Source: DASVTU01 sp036387415 (GTDB lineage: Bacteria > Acidobacteriota > Blastocatellia > Pyrinomonadales > Pyrinomonadaceae). From it: a DNA stretch of 64,000 nucleotides. Below the pieces are notes generated by a model. It saw nothing but the letters and a program-made list of their open reading frames with translations, had not been told where the DNA came from and ran no database searches. Position numbers and translations under genes: made by a program. Location of the stretch: contig DASVTU010000018.1 of the NCBI GenBank assembly GCA_036387415.1, positions 186,001-250,000 of the forward strand, in the 5' to 3' direction. Shown here piece after piece: positions 8,103-17,900 of this stretch; positions within the stretch are counted from its first letter, which is position 1, and the number at the start of each line of letters is the position of its first letter.

Positions 8103-8450
8103 ATGCGCTGGAAGCTGCTACTCATCTCCTCGCTGCTTGCCACCATCACGGGTGCAGGCGCGAGCCTCTGGATTGCCTACGCGCGCGGACTCACGTTTCA
8201 TGAAAACTTTTACACCTCGAATCTTTCCGTCGCCGCCGTGCTTCTCGCTCCCCTAGCGACGATTACCTACGCCAGCATCTTCGTCTACCGACACACGGCG
8301 CGACGCCGCACCTTGCAAGCGATGGCGACGGCGCTTCTCTCCATCCTTCTCACGCTCGCCGCACTCGCCGTCGGTCTGATGTTTCTCTCAAACTCTGCGC
8401 CCGACGAGCCGCGCCCCGCGCCCACACCTCAAATTAAAACTGTCGGATAA
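8103..8450 (+). CDS. Small membrane protein with three predicted helices
   Basis: 115 residues with hydrophobic segments near residues 3-26, 41-61 and 73-97 and a proline-rich hydrophilic tail (EPRPAPTPQIK). I do not recognise the family. There is no clear ribosome site before the ATG. It is convergent with the HD gene across repeat G. Codon use matches its neighbours, which supports a real gene. Confidence 0.55.
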   Translation: MRWKLLLISSLLATITGAGASLWIAYARGLTFHENFYTSNLSVAAVLLAPLATITYASIFVYRHTARRRTLQAMATALLSILLTLAALAVGLMFLSNSAPDEPRPAPTPQIKTVG

Positions 8451-8494
8451 TCACCCTCAGCATAAGTTCCAACATAAGCAACGCGCAAGCCTTG

Positions 8495-8579
8495 CGATTG
8501 CGGAATGCGGATTTCGGATTGCGGAATAAAAAACCTCTTGTCTTTCAATCCGCATTCCACATTCCGAAATCCGCAATCT
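8495..8579. repeat. Word-repeat hairpin G (GCGGAAT word)
   Basis: Left arm GATTGCGGAATGCGGATTTC then GGATTGCGGAAT; right arm AATCCGCATTCCACATTCCG then AAATCCGCAATC. Pairing is close to perfect over about 30 nt with a loop near 20 nt. It lies between convergent genes and touches the TAA stop of the HD gene. The word recurs in repeats J, P and R. Confidence 0.85.
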
Positions 8580-9157
8580 TATTGTTCCAATCCCAGACCG
8601 ATGCGGCTTTGAACGGGGCGCAAGGCGTCGATGACGAAACGGATGTGTTCGTCGAGCGTGACGCCGAGTTCTGCGACGCCCTGATGGATGTCGTCGCGGT
8701 TGACGCTGCGTGCAAAAGCTTTGTCTTTCAGTTTCTTTTTGACCGAGGAGACTTCCAAATCATCGAGACTCCGCGAGGGACGCACCAGCGCACAGGCGAC
8801 GAGGAAGCCGCACAATTCGTCTGTGGCGAAAAGCGCACGCGCCATCACCGTGTCGCGCGGGACGCTCGTATAAGTCGCGTGTCCCATGATGGCGCGGATG
8901 ATGCGGTCGGGGTAGCCGCGTCCGCAGAGGATGTTCGCGCCCTTGAAGGGATGCCCGCCGTCGGGGTCTGGAAACATTTCGTAGTCGAAGTCGTGCAGCA
9001 ATCCGACGAGTCCCCATTCATCAGGGTCTTCGTCGGTGCCGCCATAACGCGCGGCGCAGGCACGCATCGCAGTTTCGACGGCAATGGCATGTTGTCGCAG
9101 GCTCTTGCCCTTCGTGTACTCGCAGAGCAACTCCCATGCATCGGCGCGGTCAGGCAT
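8579..9157 (-). CDS. HD-domain hydrolase
   Basis: 192-residue soluble protein with an HD metal site: H22-equivalent in LRQHAIAVETAM, then GLLHDFDYEMF and a histidine in IMGHATYTSVPRD. Members of this group (HDIG-type) are phosphohydrolases of nucleotides or uncharacterised substrates. The C-terminal half (FARSVNRDDIHQGVAELGV) is typical of a conserved bacterial family without a settled substrate. The stop codon abuts repeat G. Confidence 0.82.
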   Translation of the reverse strand: MPDRADAWELLCEYTKGKSLRQHAIAVETAMRACAARYGGTDEDPDEWGLVGLLHDFDYEMFPDPDGGHPFKGANILCGRGYPDRIIRAIMGHATYTSVPRDTVMARALFATDELCGFLVACALVRPSRSLDDLEVSSVKKKLKDKAFARSVNRDDIHQGVAELGVTLDEHIRFVIDALRPVQSRIGLGLEQ

Positions 9158-9308
9158 GATTCGGATGGTTCCCTTCTCGGCTAAGCGGCGTTAACTTGTC
9201 GTCGGCACAGAGGAAGTTTCTCACGTCCCCGCGCACTCTTTCAACATCCGAGATTTCTTCCGACGCCAAACGCTCCCACACCCGCATGACACTTCACGGA
9301 GGCTGCGC

Positions 9309-9338
9309 TTGCCGCCCGCTTCATCCATCACTTAAAAT
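9309..9338 (+). promoter_or_regulatory. Likely sigma-70 promoter of the haem operon
   Basis: TTGCCG (9309-9314), an 18-nt spacer, and TAAAAT (9333-9338). The predicted transcript begins near 9345, about 25 nt before the first ATG at 9371. Confidence 0.5.
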
Positions 9339-9370
9339 AGGGATGTGCTTGTCAGGATAGACCGCCTGCG

Positions 9371-10186
9371 ATGAAACCCCTTCTATATGCTGCGCTCGCC
9401 GCGTATGTGATTGCGGCGATTCATTACGTTCTCGCGTTCGTTAACAAACGGCGCGCGGTCGAGCGTGTCGCACTTTTGTCGGTAGGCTGCGGGTTCCTCA
9501 TGCACACCCTGGCGATTCTGGCCGACTGGATTGGCGACGGGCATTATCCGCTCTTTCACCTGCACGAAACCATCTCGTTTCTCGCGTGGACGATGGTGGT
9601 CGCCTACGGACTCGCCCTCTATCGCTACCGCGCGCAGGCGCTCGGCGTCTTTACGCTGCCGCTCGTCGCGCTCATCGTCTTCGCTTCGAGTTTCTTGCGC
9701 GGCGCATCCAACATGACGCCCGAACGTGTTACGGACGGCAGCGCGGCGTGGTTGTTTCCGATTCACACGACGCTCTTGCTTTTCGCTTACGCGTCGTTCT
9801 TCGTCGCCTTTGCCGCGAGCGTGATGTACTTGCTGCAAGAGCGCGAGTTGAAGTTGAAGACCTTTAGTGCCTTCTTTCATCGTCTGCCGTCGCTCTCGAC
9901 CGTTGACGACATCGGTTCGACTGCCGCCAGCATCGGCTTCACACTTCTGTCGCTCGGCATCATGACAGGCATTCTCTGGTCTTCGGCGCGCAACGGTCGC
10001 ATGTGGCACAACGACCCGATTGAAATTTTCGCGGTGATGACGTGGGTGCTCTATCTCACCATGATTCACTACCGCACACAGTGGCGCGGACGCAAAGCCG
10101 CGTGGCTCGGCGTCGCTGGTTTCGCGCTCGTCGTCTGCACATTTCTCGGCGCGCTCCTCATGGGCGGCTATCACATGTTCGGATAA
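9371..10186 (+). CDS. HemX/CcsA-like cytochrome c assembly membrane protein
   Basis: 271 residues with seven or eight transmembrane helices. The segment WHNDPIEIFAVMTWVLYLTM near the C-terminus is typical of the CcsA/HemX group, with the conserved histidine in LFHLHETISFLAW. CcsA handles haem for cytochrome c maturation; HemX proteins beside hemA influence glutamyl-tRNA reductase levels. Being directly upstream of hemA (12-nt gap) supports the HemX-like reading. Confidence 0.83.
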   Translation: MKPLLYAALAAYVIAAIHYVLAFVNKRRAVERVALLSVGCGFLMHTLAILADWIGDGHYPLFHLHETISFLAWTMVVAYGLALYRYRAQALGVFTLPLVALIVFASSFLRGASNMTPERVTDGSAAWLFPIHTTLLLFAYASFFVAFAASVMYLLQERELKLKTFSAFFHRLPSLSTVDDIGSTAASIGFTLLSLGIMTGILWSSARNGRMWHNDPIEIFAVMTWVLYLTMIHYRTQWRGRKAAWLGVAGFALVVCTFLGALLMGGYHMFG

Positions 10187-10198
10187 AGCAGCAGTTTT

Positions 10199-11470
10199 AT
10201 GTCCATCCTTCTCGTCGGACTCAATCACAAGACCGCACCCGTCGAGGTGCGTGAACGGCTCGCGTTCACGGACGAGACGTGTGCGACGAGTCTACAGGCG
10301 CTTGTGGATGGCGAAGTCATACGTGAAGGGCTGATTGTTTCGACGTGCAATCGCGTCGAAGTTTTAGCGGCGACGGGACGCGGGCAGGATGCGGAAGCCA
10401 ACGCGCGCGTCAATAGTTTTTTGAGCGACGCGCGACGCGTGCCGCGCGAAGTCTTCAGCCCGCATCTCTATACGCATGCGGATGATGCTGCCGTGCGGCA
10501 TGTTTTTCGTGTCGCCTCGTCGCTCGATTCGATGGTGGTCGGGGAGCCGCAGGTCATCGGACAGGTGCGTCATGCTTATTCGGTGGCGGTCGAAGCGGGC
10601 ACGGCGGGGCGCGTCCTGCACAGACTCGTCCATCATGCTCTGCACGTCTCCAAACGCGTCCGCACCGAGACGGGCATCGCGGCTTCGGCGGTCTCCATCA
10701 GTTACACGGCGGTCGAACTCGGACGCAAAATTTTCGGCTCACTCAAGGGCGCGACGGTGCTTCTCGTTGGCGCAGGCGAGATGGCCGAACTCGCCGCGCG
10801 TCATCTCTCGAACGCCGGAGCCGCGCGCATCCTCGTCGCCAATCGCACGCACGACAAGGCGGAGGAGGTCGCACGCAAGTTCGGCGGCGCGGCTGTGGAT
10901 TACTCGAATCTGACCGAGCATCTCGGCGAAGCCGACATCGTTATCTGCTCGACCGCCGCCGACGCCTATGTCATCACACCGGAGATGGCGAGCGCAGCAC
11001 GCGAGGCGCGGCGCAATCGTCCCGCCTTCATCATCGACATCAGCGTGCCGCGCAACGTTGACCCGTCGGTCGGCAAACTCGACAATCTTTTCGTCTTCGA
11101 CGTGGACGACCTCGAAGCGGTTGTTACGTCGAACATACGCGAACGCGAACGCGAAGCCGAGCGCGCCGAGTTGATTATCGAATCCGAAGTGATGCAGTTT
11201 CAGCAGGCGTTGCGTCAACTCGACATCGGCCCCACGGTCGGCGCGCTTCGTGAGAAACTTCAAGCCATCGCCGACGCCGAATACGAGCGCCTGCGCCCGC
11301 GTCTCGGCACGCTCACGCCCGAACAGGAGCAGGCCGTCAAAGCGTTGCTCCATTCGACCGTCAAAAAGATTTCTCATCCCGTCATCCACCGCATGCGCCG
11401 CTCACACGATACCGGCGACGAAGAAAACTTGCAGGCATGGCGCGAAATTTTCGGACTGGAAAAGGAATAG
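10199..11470 (+). CDS. hemA: Glutamyl-tRNA reductase
   Basis: First step of the C5 haem pathway: NADPH reduction of glutamyl-tRNA to glutamate-1-semialdehyde. The 423-aa protein begins MSILLVGLNHKTAPVEVRER, the family start, with the catalytic cysteine in STCNRVEVLA (about residue 50), followed by HVFRVASSLDSMVVGEPQI-like sequence and the NADPH domain (VLLVGAGEMAELAARHL). The C-terminal dimerisation helix is present. It sits between the HemX-like gene and hemC. The TAG stop opens repeat H. Confidence 0.96.
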   Translation: MSILLVGLNHKTAPVEVRERLAFTDETCATSLQALVDGEVIREGLIVSTCNRVEVLAATGRGQDAEANARVNSFLSDARRVPREVFSPHLYTHADDAAVRHVFRVASSLDSMVVGEPQVIGQVRHAYSVAVEAGTAGRVLHRLVHHALHVSKRVRTETGIAASAVSISYTAVELGRKIFGSLKGATVLLVGAGEMAELAARHLSNAGAARILVANRTHDKAEEVARKFGGAAVDYSNLTEHLGEADIVICSTAADAYVITPEMASAAREARRNRPAFIIDISVPRNVDPSVGKLDNLFVFDVDDLEAVVTSNIREREREAERAELIIESEVMQFQQALRQLDIGPTVGALREKLQAIADAEYERLRPRLGTLTPEQEQAVKALLHSTVKKISHPVIHRMRRSHDTGDEENLQAWREIFGLEKE

Positions 11471-11575
11471 AGGTTAGAGGTTAAAAGTCGGCAAGACCAC
11501 TGATATTCAAACAGACTACGACTCTGCGGTTCTGCTTTTTACTGACCTCCGACCTCTGGCCTCTGACCTCTCGCT
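11468..11575. repeat. Word-repeat hairpin H (GAGGTTA/GAGGTCA word)
   Basis: Left arm TAGAGGTTAGAGGTTAAAAG; right arm ACTGACCTCCGACCTCTGGC and CTCTGACCTCTC. The hemA stop TAG is the first word, and the element ends 5 nt before the hemC start. The word recurs in repeats Q and S. Confidence 0.8.
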
Positions 11576-11579
11576 TTTC

Positions 11580-12521
11580 ATGAAGAATCATCTCATCATC
11601 GGTTCCCGCGGCTCGAAGTTGGCGCTCTGGCAGGCGGAGTGGGTTCGCGCGCGTCTCGTCGGTGTAGAGCCGACGGCGGAAGTTCGCATCGAGATTATCA
11701 AGACATCCGGCGACGTGATGCGCGATGTGCCGCTCGCCGTCATCGGCGGCCAAGGCGTCTTCACGAAGGAATTGGAAGAAGCGTTGCTCGACGGACGCAT
11801 CGACATCGCGGTTCATTCGCTGAAAGACCTGCCGACCATCATCCCTGACGCGCTCGCCATCACCGCTATCGCCGAACGCGAAGATGCGCGCGATGCTCTC
11901 GTCTTGCGCGAGGGCGCGAGTCAGACGTTCTCTTCGCTCCGAGACTTGCCCGAAGGCGCGTCTGTCGGCACATCCTCGCTGCGACGCGCCGCGCAGTTAA
12001 AACACCTGCGCCCCGATTTGAGTATCAAAGACCTGCGCGGCAACGTAGATACGCGTCTCCGCAAACTTGATGCAGGCGAATACGACGCCGTGATTCTCGC
12101 GTCGGCGGGCTTGCGGCGTCTCGGTTTCGAGCGACGTATCAGCGCGTTCATCTCCGTCGAAGAAATGCTTCCGGCGGTCGGGCAGGGCGCGCTCGGCGTC
12201 GAAACCCGCGCGGGCGACGAAGATACTAACCGCATTGTCGCGCGACTCAACCACGAACCCACACGCGCCGCATGCACGGCGGAACGCGCACTGCTTCGCG
12301 CGCTCGGCGGCGGTTGTCAGGTTCCTATCGCGGCGCACGCCACGTCGGACGGCGCGCAGAAGATGCGTCTCGAAGCACTGGCGGCAGACGTGTCGGGTGA
12401 ACACGTGATTCGTGATGCCATCGAAGGCGACGTGCAGGACGCCGAACGGATGGGCGCGAAGTTGGCCGCGATGCTGCTTGAGCGCGGTGCTGACCGTCTT
12501 CTCGCGGGTCTGACACAGTAA
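11580..12521 (+). CDS. hemC: Hydroxymethylbilane synthase (porphobilinogen deaminase)
   Basis: Polymerises four porphobilinogens to hydroxymethylbilane in the cytoplasm. 313 aa. It starts IIGSRGSKLALWQAEWV and carries VHSLKDLPT, LRGNVDTRLRKLD, and the dipyrromethane-cofactor cysteine in LGGGCQVPIAAHA. All are family hallmarks. No Shine-Dalgarno sequence is visible because repeat H runs almost to the ATG, so translation may depend on reinitiation or structure. Confidence 0.96.
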   Translation: MKNHLIIGSRGSKLALWQAEWVRARLVGVEPTAEVRIEIIKTSGDVMRDVPLAVIGGQGVFTKELEEALLDGRIDIAVHSLKDLPTIIPDALAITAIAEREDARDALVLREGASQTFSSLRDLPEGASVGTSSLRRAAQLKHLRPDLSIKDLRGNVDTRLRKLDAGEYDAVILASAGLRRLGFERRISAFISVEEMLPAVGQGALGVETRAGDEDTNRIVARLNHEPTRAACTAERALLRALGGGCQVPIAAHATSDGAQKMRLEALAADVSGEHVIRDAIEGDVQDAERMGAKLAAMLLERGADRLLAGLTQ

Positions 12522-12586
12522 ATTCATCTTACACCGTAGGAAATTCTATCCCCGCGCACGGCGGTCTGGACGCTCGAAGTTTCAGT

Positions 12587-13444
12587 ATGGCGAAACACGA
12601 ATCACAAATTTCGCACGACGCGACGCACGCCGAATCTCAGGCGCTCGCCGGACGCACCGTGATGATTACACGCGCACGCGCGCAAGCGCAGGAGTTTGCC
12701 GTCGAACTCGAACGCTACGGCGCACGCGTAGTCGCCTGTCCCGTCATTGAGATTGTCGCCCCCGAATCTTACGCGCCGCTTGATGAAGCGATTGATAATT
12801 TATACGGCTACGACTGGCTCGTCTTTACGAGCACGAACGGCGTCGAGCATTTCCTGCGACGGATGGAGGCGCACGGCCTCGACGCGAGCGAGTTGGATGA
12901 ACTGCGCGTGTGCGCCATCGGCGCGGCGACGGCAGACCGTCTGCGCGACGCACAGGTGCATGTCGATGTCGTACCCGAACAGTTCAAAGCCGAAGGCGTC
13001 TACGCTGCGCTGGAAAGCTACGAGGGCGGACGCGCGGGTCTTGAGAAGAAGAATTTTCTCATCCCGCGCGCCGCCGTCGCGCGCGACTATCTCCCCCTGG
13101 CGCTCGAAGCGGCGGGCGCACGCGTCGATGTGGTGGCCGCTTATCGCACCGTCCGTCCTGAAACGACCGACCGCGCACGCGTCGAAGCCATGCTCGTCGG
13201 CGGCGCGGTCGATTGCATCACCTTCACAAGTTCGTCCACCGTCATCAACTTCGCGCAACTCTTCGACACCACCGACCTCCGTCCTCTCCTCGACGGCGTG
13301 CGCGTGGCCTGCATCGGCGACATCACCGCCACCACCGCCGCAGACTACGGATTGCAAACCGACATTCAACCCGCAGAGTTCACCACCAACGCCCTCGCAC
13401 GCGCCATCGCCCATTTTTTCTCCCGCTCATCTTCGACGCGTTGA
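12587..13444 (+). CDS. hemD: Uroporphyrinogen-III synthase
   Basis: Closes and inverts ring D of hydroxymethylbilane. 285 aa; the N-terminal 20 residues are a hydrophilic extension before the domain start AGRTVMITRARAQAQEFAVELE. Other signatures are WLVFTSTNGVEHF and CITFTSSSTVINF, and VACIGDITATTAADYGL near the end, all typical of this poorly conserved family. Position after hemC in the operon makes the call firm. Confidence 0.93.
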   Translation: MAKHESQISHDATHAESQALAGRTVMITRARAQAQEFAVELERYGARVVACPVIEIVAPESYAPLDEAIDNLYGYDWLVFTSTNGVEHFLRRMEAHGLDASELDELRVCAIGAATADRLRDAQVHVDVVPEQFKAEGVYAALESYEGGRAGLEKKNFLIPRAAVARDYLPLALEAAGARVDVVAAYRTVRPETTDRARVEAMLVGGAVDCITFTSSSTVINFAQLFDTTDLRPLLDGVRVACIGDITATTAADYGLQTDIQPAEFTTNALARAIAHFFSRSSSTR

Positions 13445-13475
13445 TTTTCGGCGCGTCGCTGCATCCTGTCCATCT

Positions 13476-13502
13476 TTGAATGCGCGGCTTGTGTGCTAAA
13501 CT
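13476..13502 (+). promoter_or_regulatory. Extended -10 promoter directly before the response regulator
   Basis: TGC followed by TAAACT (13497-13502), with TTGAAT 15 nt upstream (13476-13481). The ATG at 13510 begins only 7 nt after the -10, so the transcript is likely leaderless. Confidence 0.45.
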
Positions 13503-13509
13503 TTCGGCC

Positions 13510-14946
13510 ATGCCGAAAGGAAGGGTGCTCATTGTTGACGACGAGCCAACAGCCGCCGATACTCTGGTCGAATTGCTTGCGACGCTTGGCTACGAAGCCG
13601 TTACCGAGCGTGACGGCGTGGCCGGATTGCGCCGCGCCGCCGAGTTCAATCCTTCCGTCATCATCACCGACGTATTGATGCCACAACTCGACGGCTTCGG
13701 GTTGCTGCGTGAAGTTCGCGAGCGGCATCCTGAAATCGCCGTCATTCTTCTCACCGGACAGGGTTCGGTCGAAATGGCCGTGCGCGCGATTCAGGATGAG
13801 GGCGCGTATCACTATTTCGAGAAGCCGATTGACTTTGAAAAACTGAGTCTGGTGGTCGAACGTGCGGTTGAGTACGGCGAGGCGCGACGCGAAAATAATG
13901 CTCTGCGTCGTCAACTGCGCGACCGTGGCGCGTTTGGCGAACTCGTCGGCAATTCCGAGCCGATGCGACAGATTTATGCGCTCATCGAACAGGTCGCTCC
14001 GTCGTCGGCGTCCGTGCTTTTGACGGGCGAGAGCGGCACGGGCAAGGAACTTGTCGCGCGCACGATTCACAATCTCAGCCCGCGCAAAAATGCTCCGTTC
14101 GTGCCGATTAACTGTTCGGCCATACCGGAGACGCTGATGGAGTCGGAGCTTTTCGGACACGAAAAGGGCGCGTTTACGGGAGCGGTTTCGCGTCGGCAGG
14201 GATGTTTTGAGTTAGCAAATTCCGGCACGCTCCTGCTCGACGAAATCGCCGAGATGCCGACGCTGCTGCAAGCAAAACTCTTGCGTGTGCTTGAAGAACG
14301 CGCGGTACGTCGTCTCGGCGGCGGGCATGAAATTTCGATTGACGTACGCGTGCTCGCCGCGACGAATCGCGACCCGCACGATGCCGTCAGGGCGGGCGCG
14401 TTCCGCGAAGATTTGCTCTACCGTTTGAACGTCATCACGATAGAACTCCCGCCGCTGCGTCGCCGCAAAGAGGACATCCCGCTACTCTCGCAGCATCTCG
14501 TCACACAACTCGCGGAGCGTCACATGCGTCCGGCGCGTTTCTTGAGCAACGCCGCGATTGAAGCCCTGCGTTCGCATCACTGGCCGGGCAATGTCCGCGA
14601 ACTCCGCAATATCATCGAACGCGCAGTTATCATCTGCTCCGGCGAAATCATTGAACGGCATCACCTCGCGCCCTACCCGCTCGACCAACGCGCCAAAGCG
14701 CGCAGCGAAGACACCATCACGCTTCCCGTCGGCACGCCCATCGAAGAGGTCGAGCGGCAGATGATTCTGCGTACGCTTCAAAAGACCGACAACAACAAAA
14801 CCCGCGCCGCCGAACTTCTCCAAATCAGTCTCAAGACCCTGCACAACAAACTACGTCTCTATCGCGAACGCGACCTCCTGCCCCCCGACTCCGACGCGAC
14901 GCAAACGCCCAACCATTTAACGGAACGACGCAAGAATTCGAGTTAG
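13510..14946 (+). CDS. Sigma-54-dependent response regulator (NtrC family)
   Basis: 478 aa from the ATG at 13510 (an in-frame ATG at 13480 adds ten unlikely residues). An N-terminal receiver domain (VLIVDDEPTA, phospho-acceptor Asp in VIITDVLMPQLDG, conserved Lys in FEKPID), a central AAA+ domain with GESGTGKE and the sigma-54 contact loop GAFTGA, and a C-terminal Fis-type helix-turn-helix (NNKTRAAELLQISLKTLHNK). It activates sigma-54 promoters on phosphorylation. rpoN is in this window at 35576. No partner kinase gene lies alongside. Confidence 0.94.
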   Translation: MPKGRVLIVDDEPTAADTLVELLATLGYEAVTERDGVAGLRRAAEFNPSVIITDVLMPQLDGFGLLREVRERHPEIAVILLTGQGSVEMAVRAIQDEGAYHYFEKPIDFEKLSLVVERAVEYGEARRENNALRRQLRDRGAFGELVGNSEPMRQIYALIEQVAPSSASVLLTGESGTGKELVARTIHNLSPRKNAPFVPINCSAIPETLMESELFGHEKGAFTGAVSRRQGCFELANSGTLLLDEIAEMPTLLQAKLLRVLEERAVRRLGGGHEISIDVRVLAATNRDPHDAVRAGAFREDLLYRLNVITIELPPLRRRKEDIPLLSQHLVTQLAERHMRPARFLSNAAIEALRSHHWPGNVRELRNIIERAVIICSGEIIERHHLAPYPLDQRAKARSEDTITLPVGTPIEEVERQMILRTLQKTDNNKTRAAELLQISLKTLHNKLRLYRERDLLPPDSDATQTPNHLTERRKNSS

Positions 14947-14956
14947 AAATCTTTCG

Positions 14957-17900
14957 TTATTGCTGGCCCGCGCGGTCATGTTCGGTCTTTTGTCCGAGCA
15001 GGACGCGGACGGCGGCGTCGAGTTGTGAATCACGTCCGCTGTAACTTTCCCCGACGGGACGTTTGACGGGCACGTCAACCGGACGCGGGTTGAGTTCCAT
15101 CACCTTGCCGTCGCTGCCTGTGACGCGCACGCGTGGGATGCGAAAAACCGTGCCGTCGATGAGCGGGACATTCCACGTGTAGATAATCCATCCGGCGGTC
15201 GGCTCGCCGACGACTTTGCCGAGGCCGAGCGTGCGGTAGCCTTCTGTAAAATCTTCTGCGTCGGAGAGCGAGTGCTGGTTGGTGACGAGCACCGTGGGCA
15301 ACTCCAACGAGCGTTGGCCGAGATAGGTGCGGGCGGGTGCGGTGACGAAGCCGCGCGGCGTCATCGAGAGATAACTGCGCCGCGCCAGCACGTCGATAGC
15401 GTAGACGTTGACGAAGCCGCCGTTGTTGTTACGTATGTCAATCACGACGCCTTCGCGCACGTGGTTTTCGGCGTCGAGGTCGAGATAAAACTGCGCGAGC
15501 GAGGCCGACGACATATCGAACATGTGGACGTAGCCGAGACGACCGTTACTGACGCGCGCCACGTAAGCCCTCCGGTCTTCGACCCACTTGCGATAGCGCA
15601 GACCCTTCTCCGTCGCCAGATTGACGGGACGCACCGCTGTCTCGCGCTTGTCCGCGCCGTTCGCAGACGCTGCGACGGTGACGACGACGCGGCGACCGAT
15701 TTTGTAATTCAGCAACTCATCAAAATTCGTCCGCGCGTCGAGGTTCTGACCATCGACGGCGAGGAGATAGTCGCCCTCGCGAATTTCGCGCATACGTTCG
15801 ACGTTGTTCGGGTCGCGTGCGAGCGCAGCGGGGCTGAGCGGCAAGACTTCGTTGATGCGAAGGCGTCCGGTCTTTTCATACTCCGCGCGGTCGAAACGGA
15901 TGCCGAGTCGCCCTGTGGTGGTTTGCGTCGAACCGGCGGGCGGGGTTGCGCCCGTGTGCGAGGCGTTGAGTTCGCCGACCAGCAGTTGAAGGATGCGACG
16001 CATCTCGTCGGGCGTGCGCGCGCCCGCAATCTGTCGTCCGTAGGTCGTGCGCGCGGCCATCCAATCAACGCCGTGATAGTTCGTGTCGTAAAAATGGTCG
16101 CGGATGTATCGCCACGCCTGATTGAAGACCTCCATCTTCTCGCGCGAGAAATCTGTCTCCATCTCGGCGTTGACGGCGAGCGAGCGCGAGGGCAATCGTT
16201 GGTCGAGCGGCACAATCTGGATGCGACCGTTTTCGAGATAGAAGACCTCGCGGCTGTCGGGCGAAAATTGTGCGAGGCTCTTGGCGCCGCTTGTTGCGGT
16301 CATCTGTCGCGCAATGAGGGGCTCGCGCGCGAGTTCGTCGAGCGGGTAGACGTAGAGATTCTGCTGATTCTCTGCGCTGGCAATCATGACGACCCACCTG
16401 CCGTCGGGGCTGATGGTCTGATAGTTCACGTCGATGCCGACGGGCAAGAGGCTCACCCTCTGACGGATTCCCTCGAAGACTATTTGCAGAGGCTTTGTCT
16501 TTAGGGCCTCTAAAGCCTGTAAAGACCGTGCAAGCTGTAAGTTGAGTTCCTCGCATCTCTCCTTCGACATTCCCGGAGGGCAATCAGCGTCGGTGATGCG
16601 AGGTCCAATCGCTCCTACTGGCGTGGGTGTTGGCGACGGAGCGGGCGAAGCATTCGGTGTCGCGACGGGCGACGGTGTTGTGACGGGAGACGGCGACGGG
16701 GCGACGGTCGGCGTCGTCTGTGGCGGTTCAGGCGTCGGCGTAGGTTGAGTTCTCACGGGTCGCGGCGTCTCTTCGCGGAAGAGGTCGCGGAATTGGTCTT
16801 CGCGGAAGCGCGGCGTGCGCGGCAGGAGGTCGATGCGCGCGAGTTGAAAGTTTTCGGTGCGTTGTCCCGAATCGAAGAGGATGAACGCGCCATCAGGACT
16901 CCATGAGACAGTGTTGGCGAAAAGGTTGGCGAGGAAACTGATGGGCTGCGACGCGCCGCCTTCGACCGGAACGACCGAGACATTGCGAAAGAGTTTGCTC
17001 GACACGGGCATGTAAGCAATCCAACGCGAGTCGGGCGACCATGTGAAGGAGCGGTCGGAATTTATCGGCGGGATTTCCAGATTCGCTGTGGCGAGCGTGC
17101 GCTCCTGTTTGGTGTCGGTGATGATGACGCGGAGTTCGCGCCCGCCGCGCTCGAAAGCAATCATTTTGCCGTCGGGCGAAAAACGCGGTGCGGCGTCGGC
17201 CTGTTCGGTGTTGGTCAGTTGCGTTTCGGCGTTCGTGGAGAAGTCGTAGAGAAAGAGTTGCGACGTGGCGTTGCGGTCGGAGACGTAGACGAGGCGACGG
17301 CTGTCTGGTGCCCACGCTATCTGCGATTCACCTGCGGCGGTCGTCGTGATGCGCGTCGCGTCGCTCGCTTCAGAAGACGACGCGGCGAAGATTTCCCCGC
17401 GCCACGCGAAGGCGACCTTTTTGCCGTCGGGCGCGAGCGCGAATTCCTGTATCTGTTCGCTCGCGGTGCTGAGTCTCTGGCGTTCGTTAGCGAGTCCGGC
17501 AGCCGCGCCGCGTCGTGTAATCCTCACTTCGCTCGCTTCATTATTCGACGTGTCGAGTCGCCAGATTTTGAAATCGCGCTCGAAGACAATCGTGCGACCA
17601 TCCAGAGAGATAGACGGCCAGAGCACGCGCCCACCCGCGAACTTTGTGATTTGACGCGGCTGCCCTCCGAGCGTCCGCATCCAGATGTTTTGCGCGCCGC
17701 CCCTGTCAGAGACGTAGAAGATGCTGCGCCCGTCGGCACTCCACATCGGCCACATCTCTCGCGCGCCGCCCGTCGTCACGTTTTCATAAACGGGCTGTTG
17801 CGCGCCGCCCGCCGCTTCGCGCATGAGCCACACTTCGCTCTGGTCGATGTGGCTGCTGCCCTTGCGCCACCACTGCGACGAACTGATGCCGCGCGCCGTG

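Noticed and set aside
7321..8256. 311-codon plus-strand frame
   Set aside because: Antisense to proline dehydrogenase; no motif or membrane pattern that stands alone.
15272..16504. 410-codon open frame on the plus strand
   Set aside because: Entirely antisense to the tricorn-like protease, no homology pattern, Arg/His/Val-rich as expected from the complement of GC-rich coding DNA.
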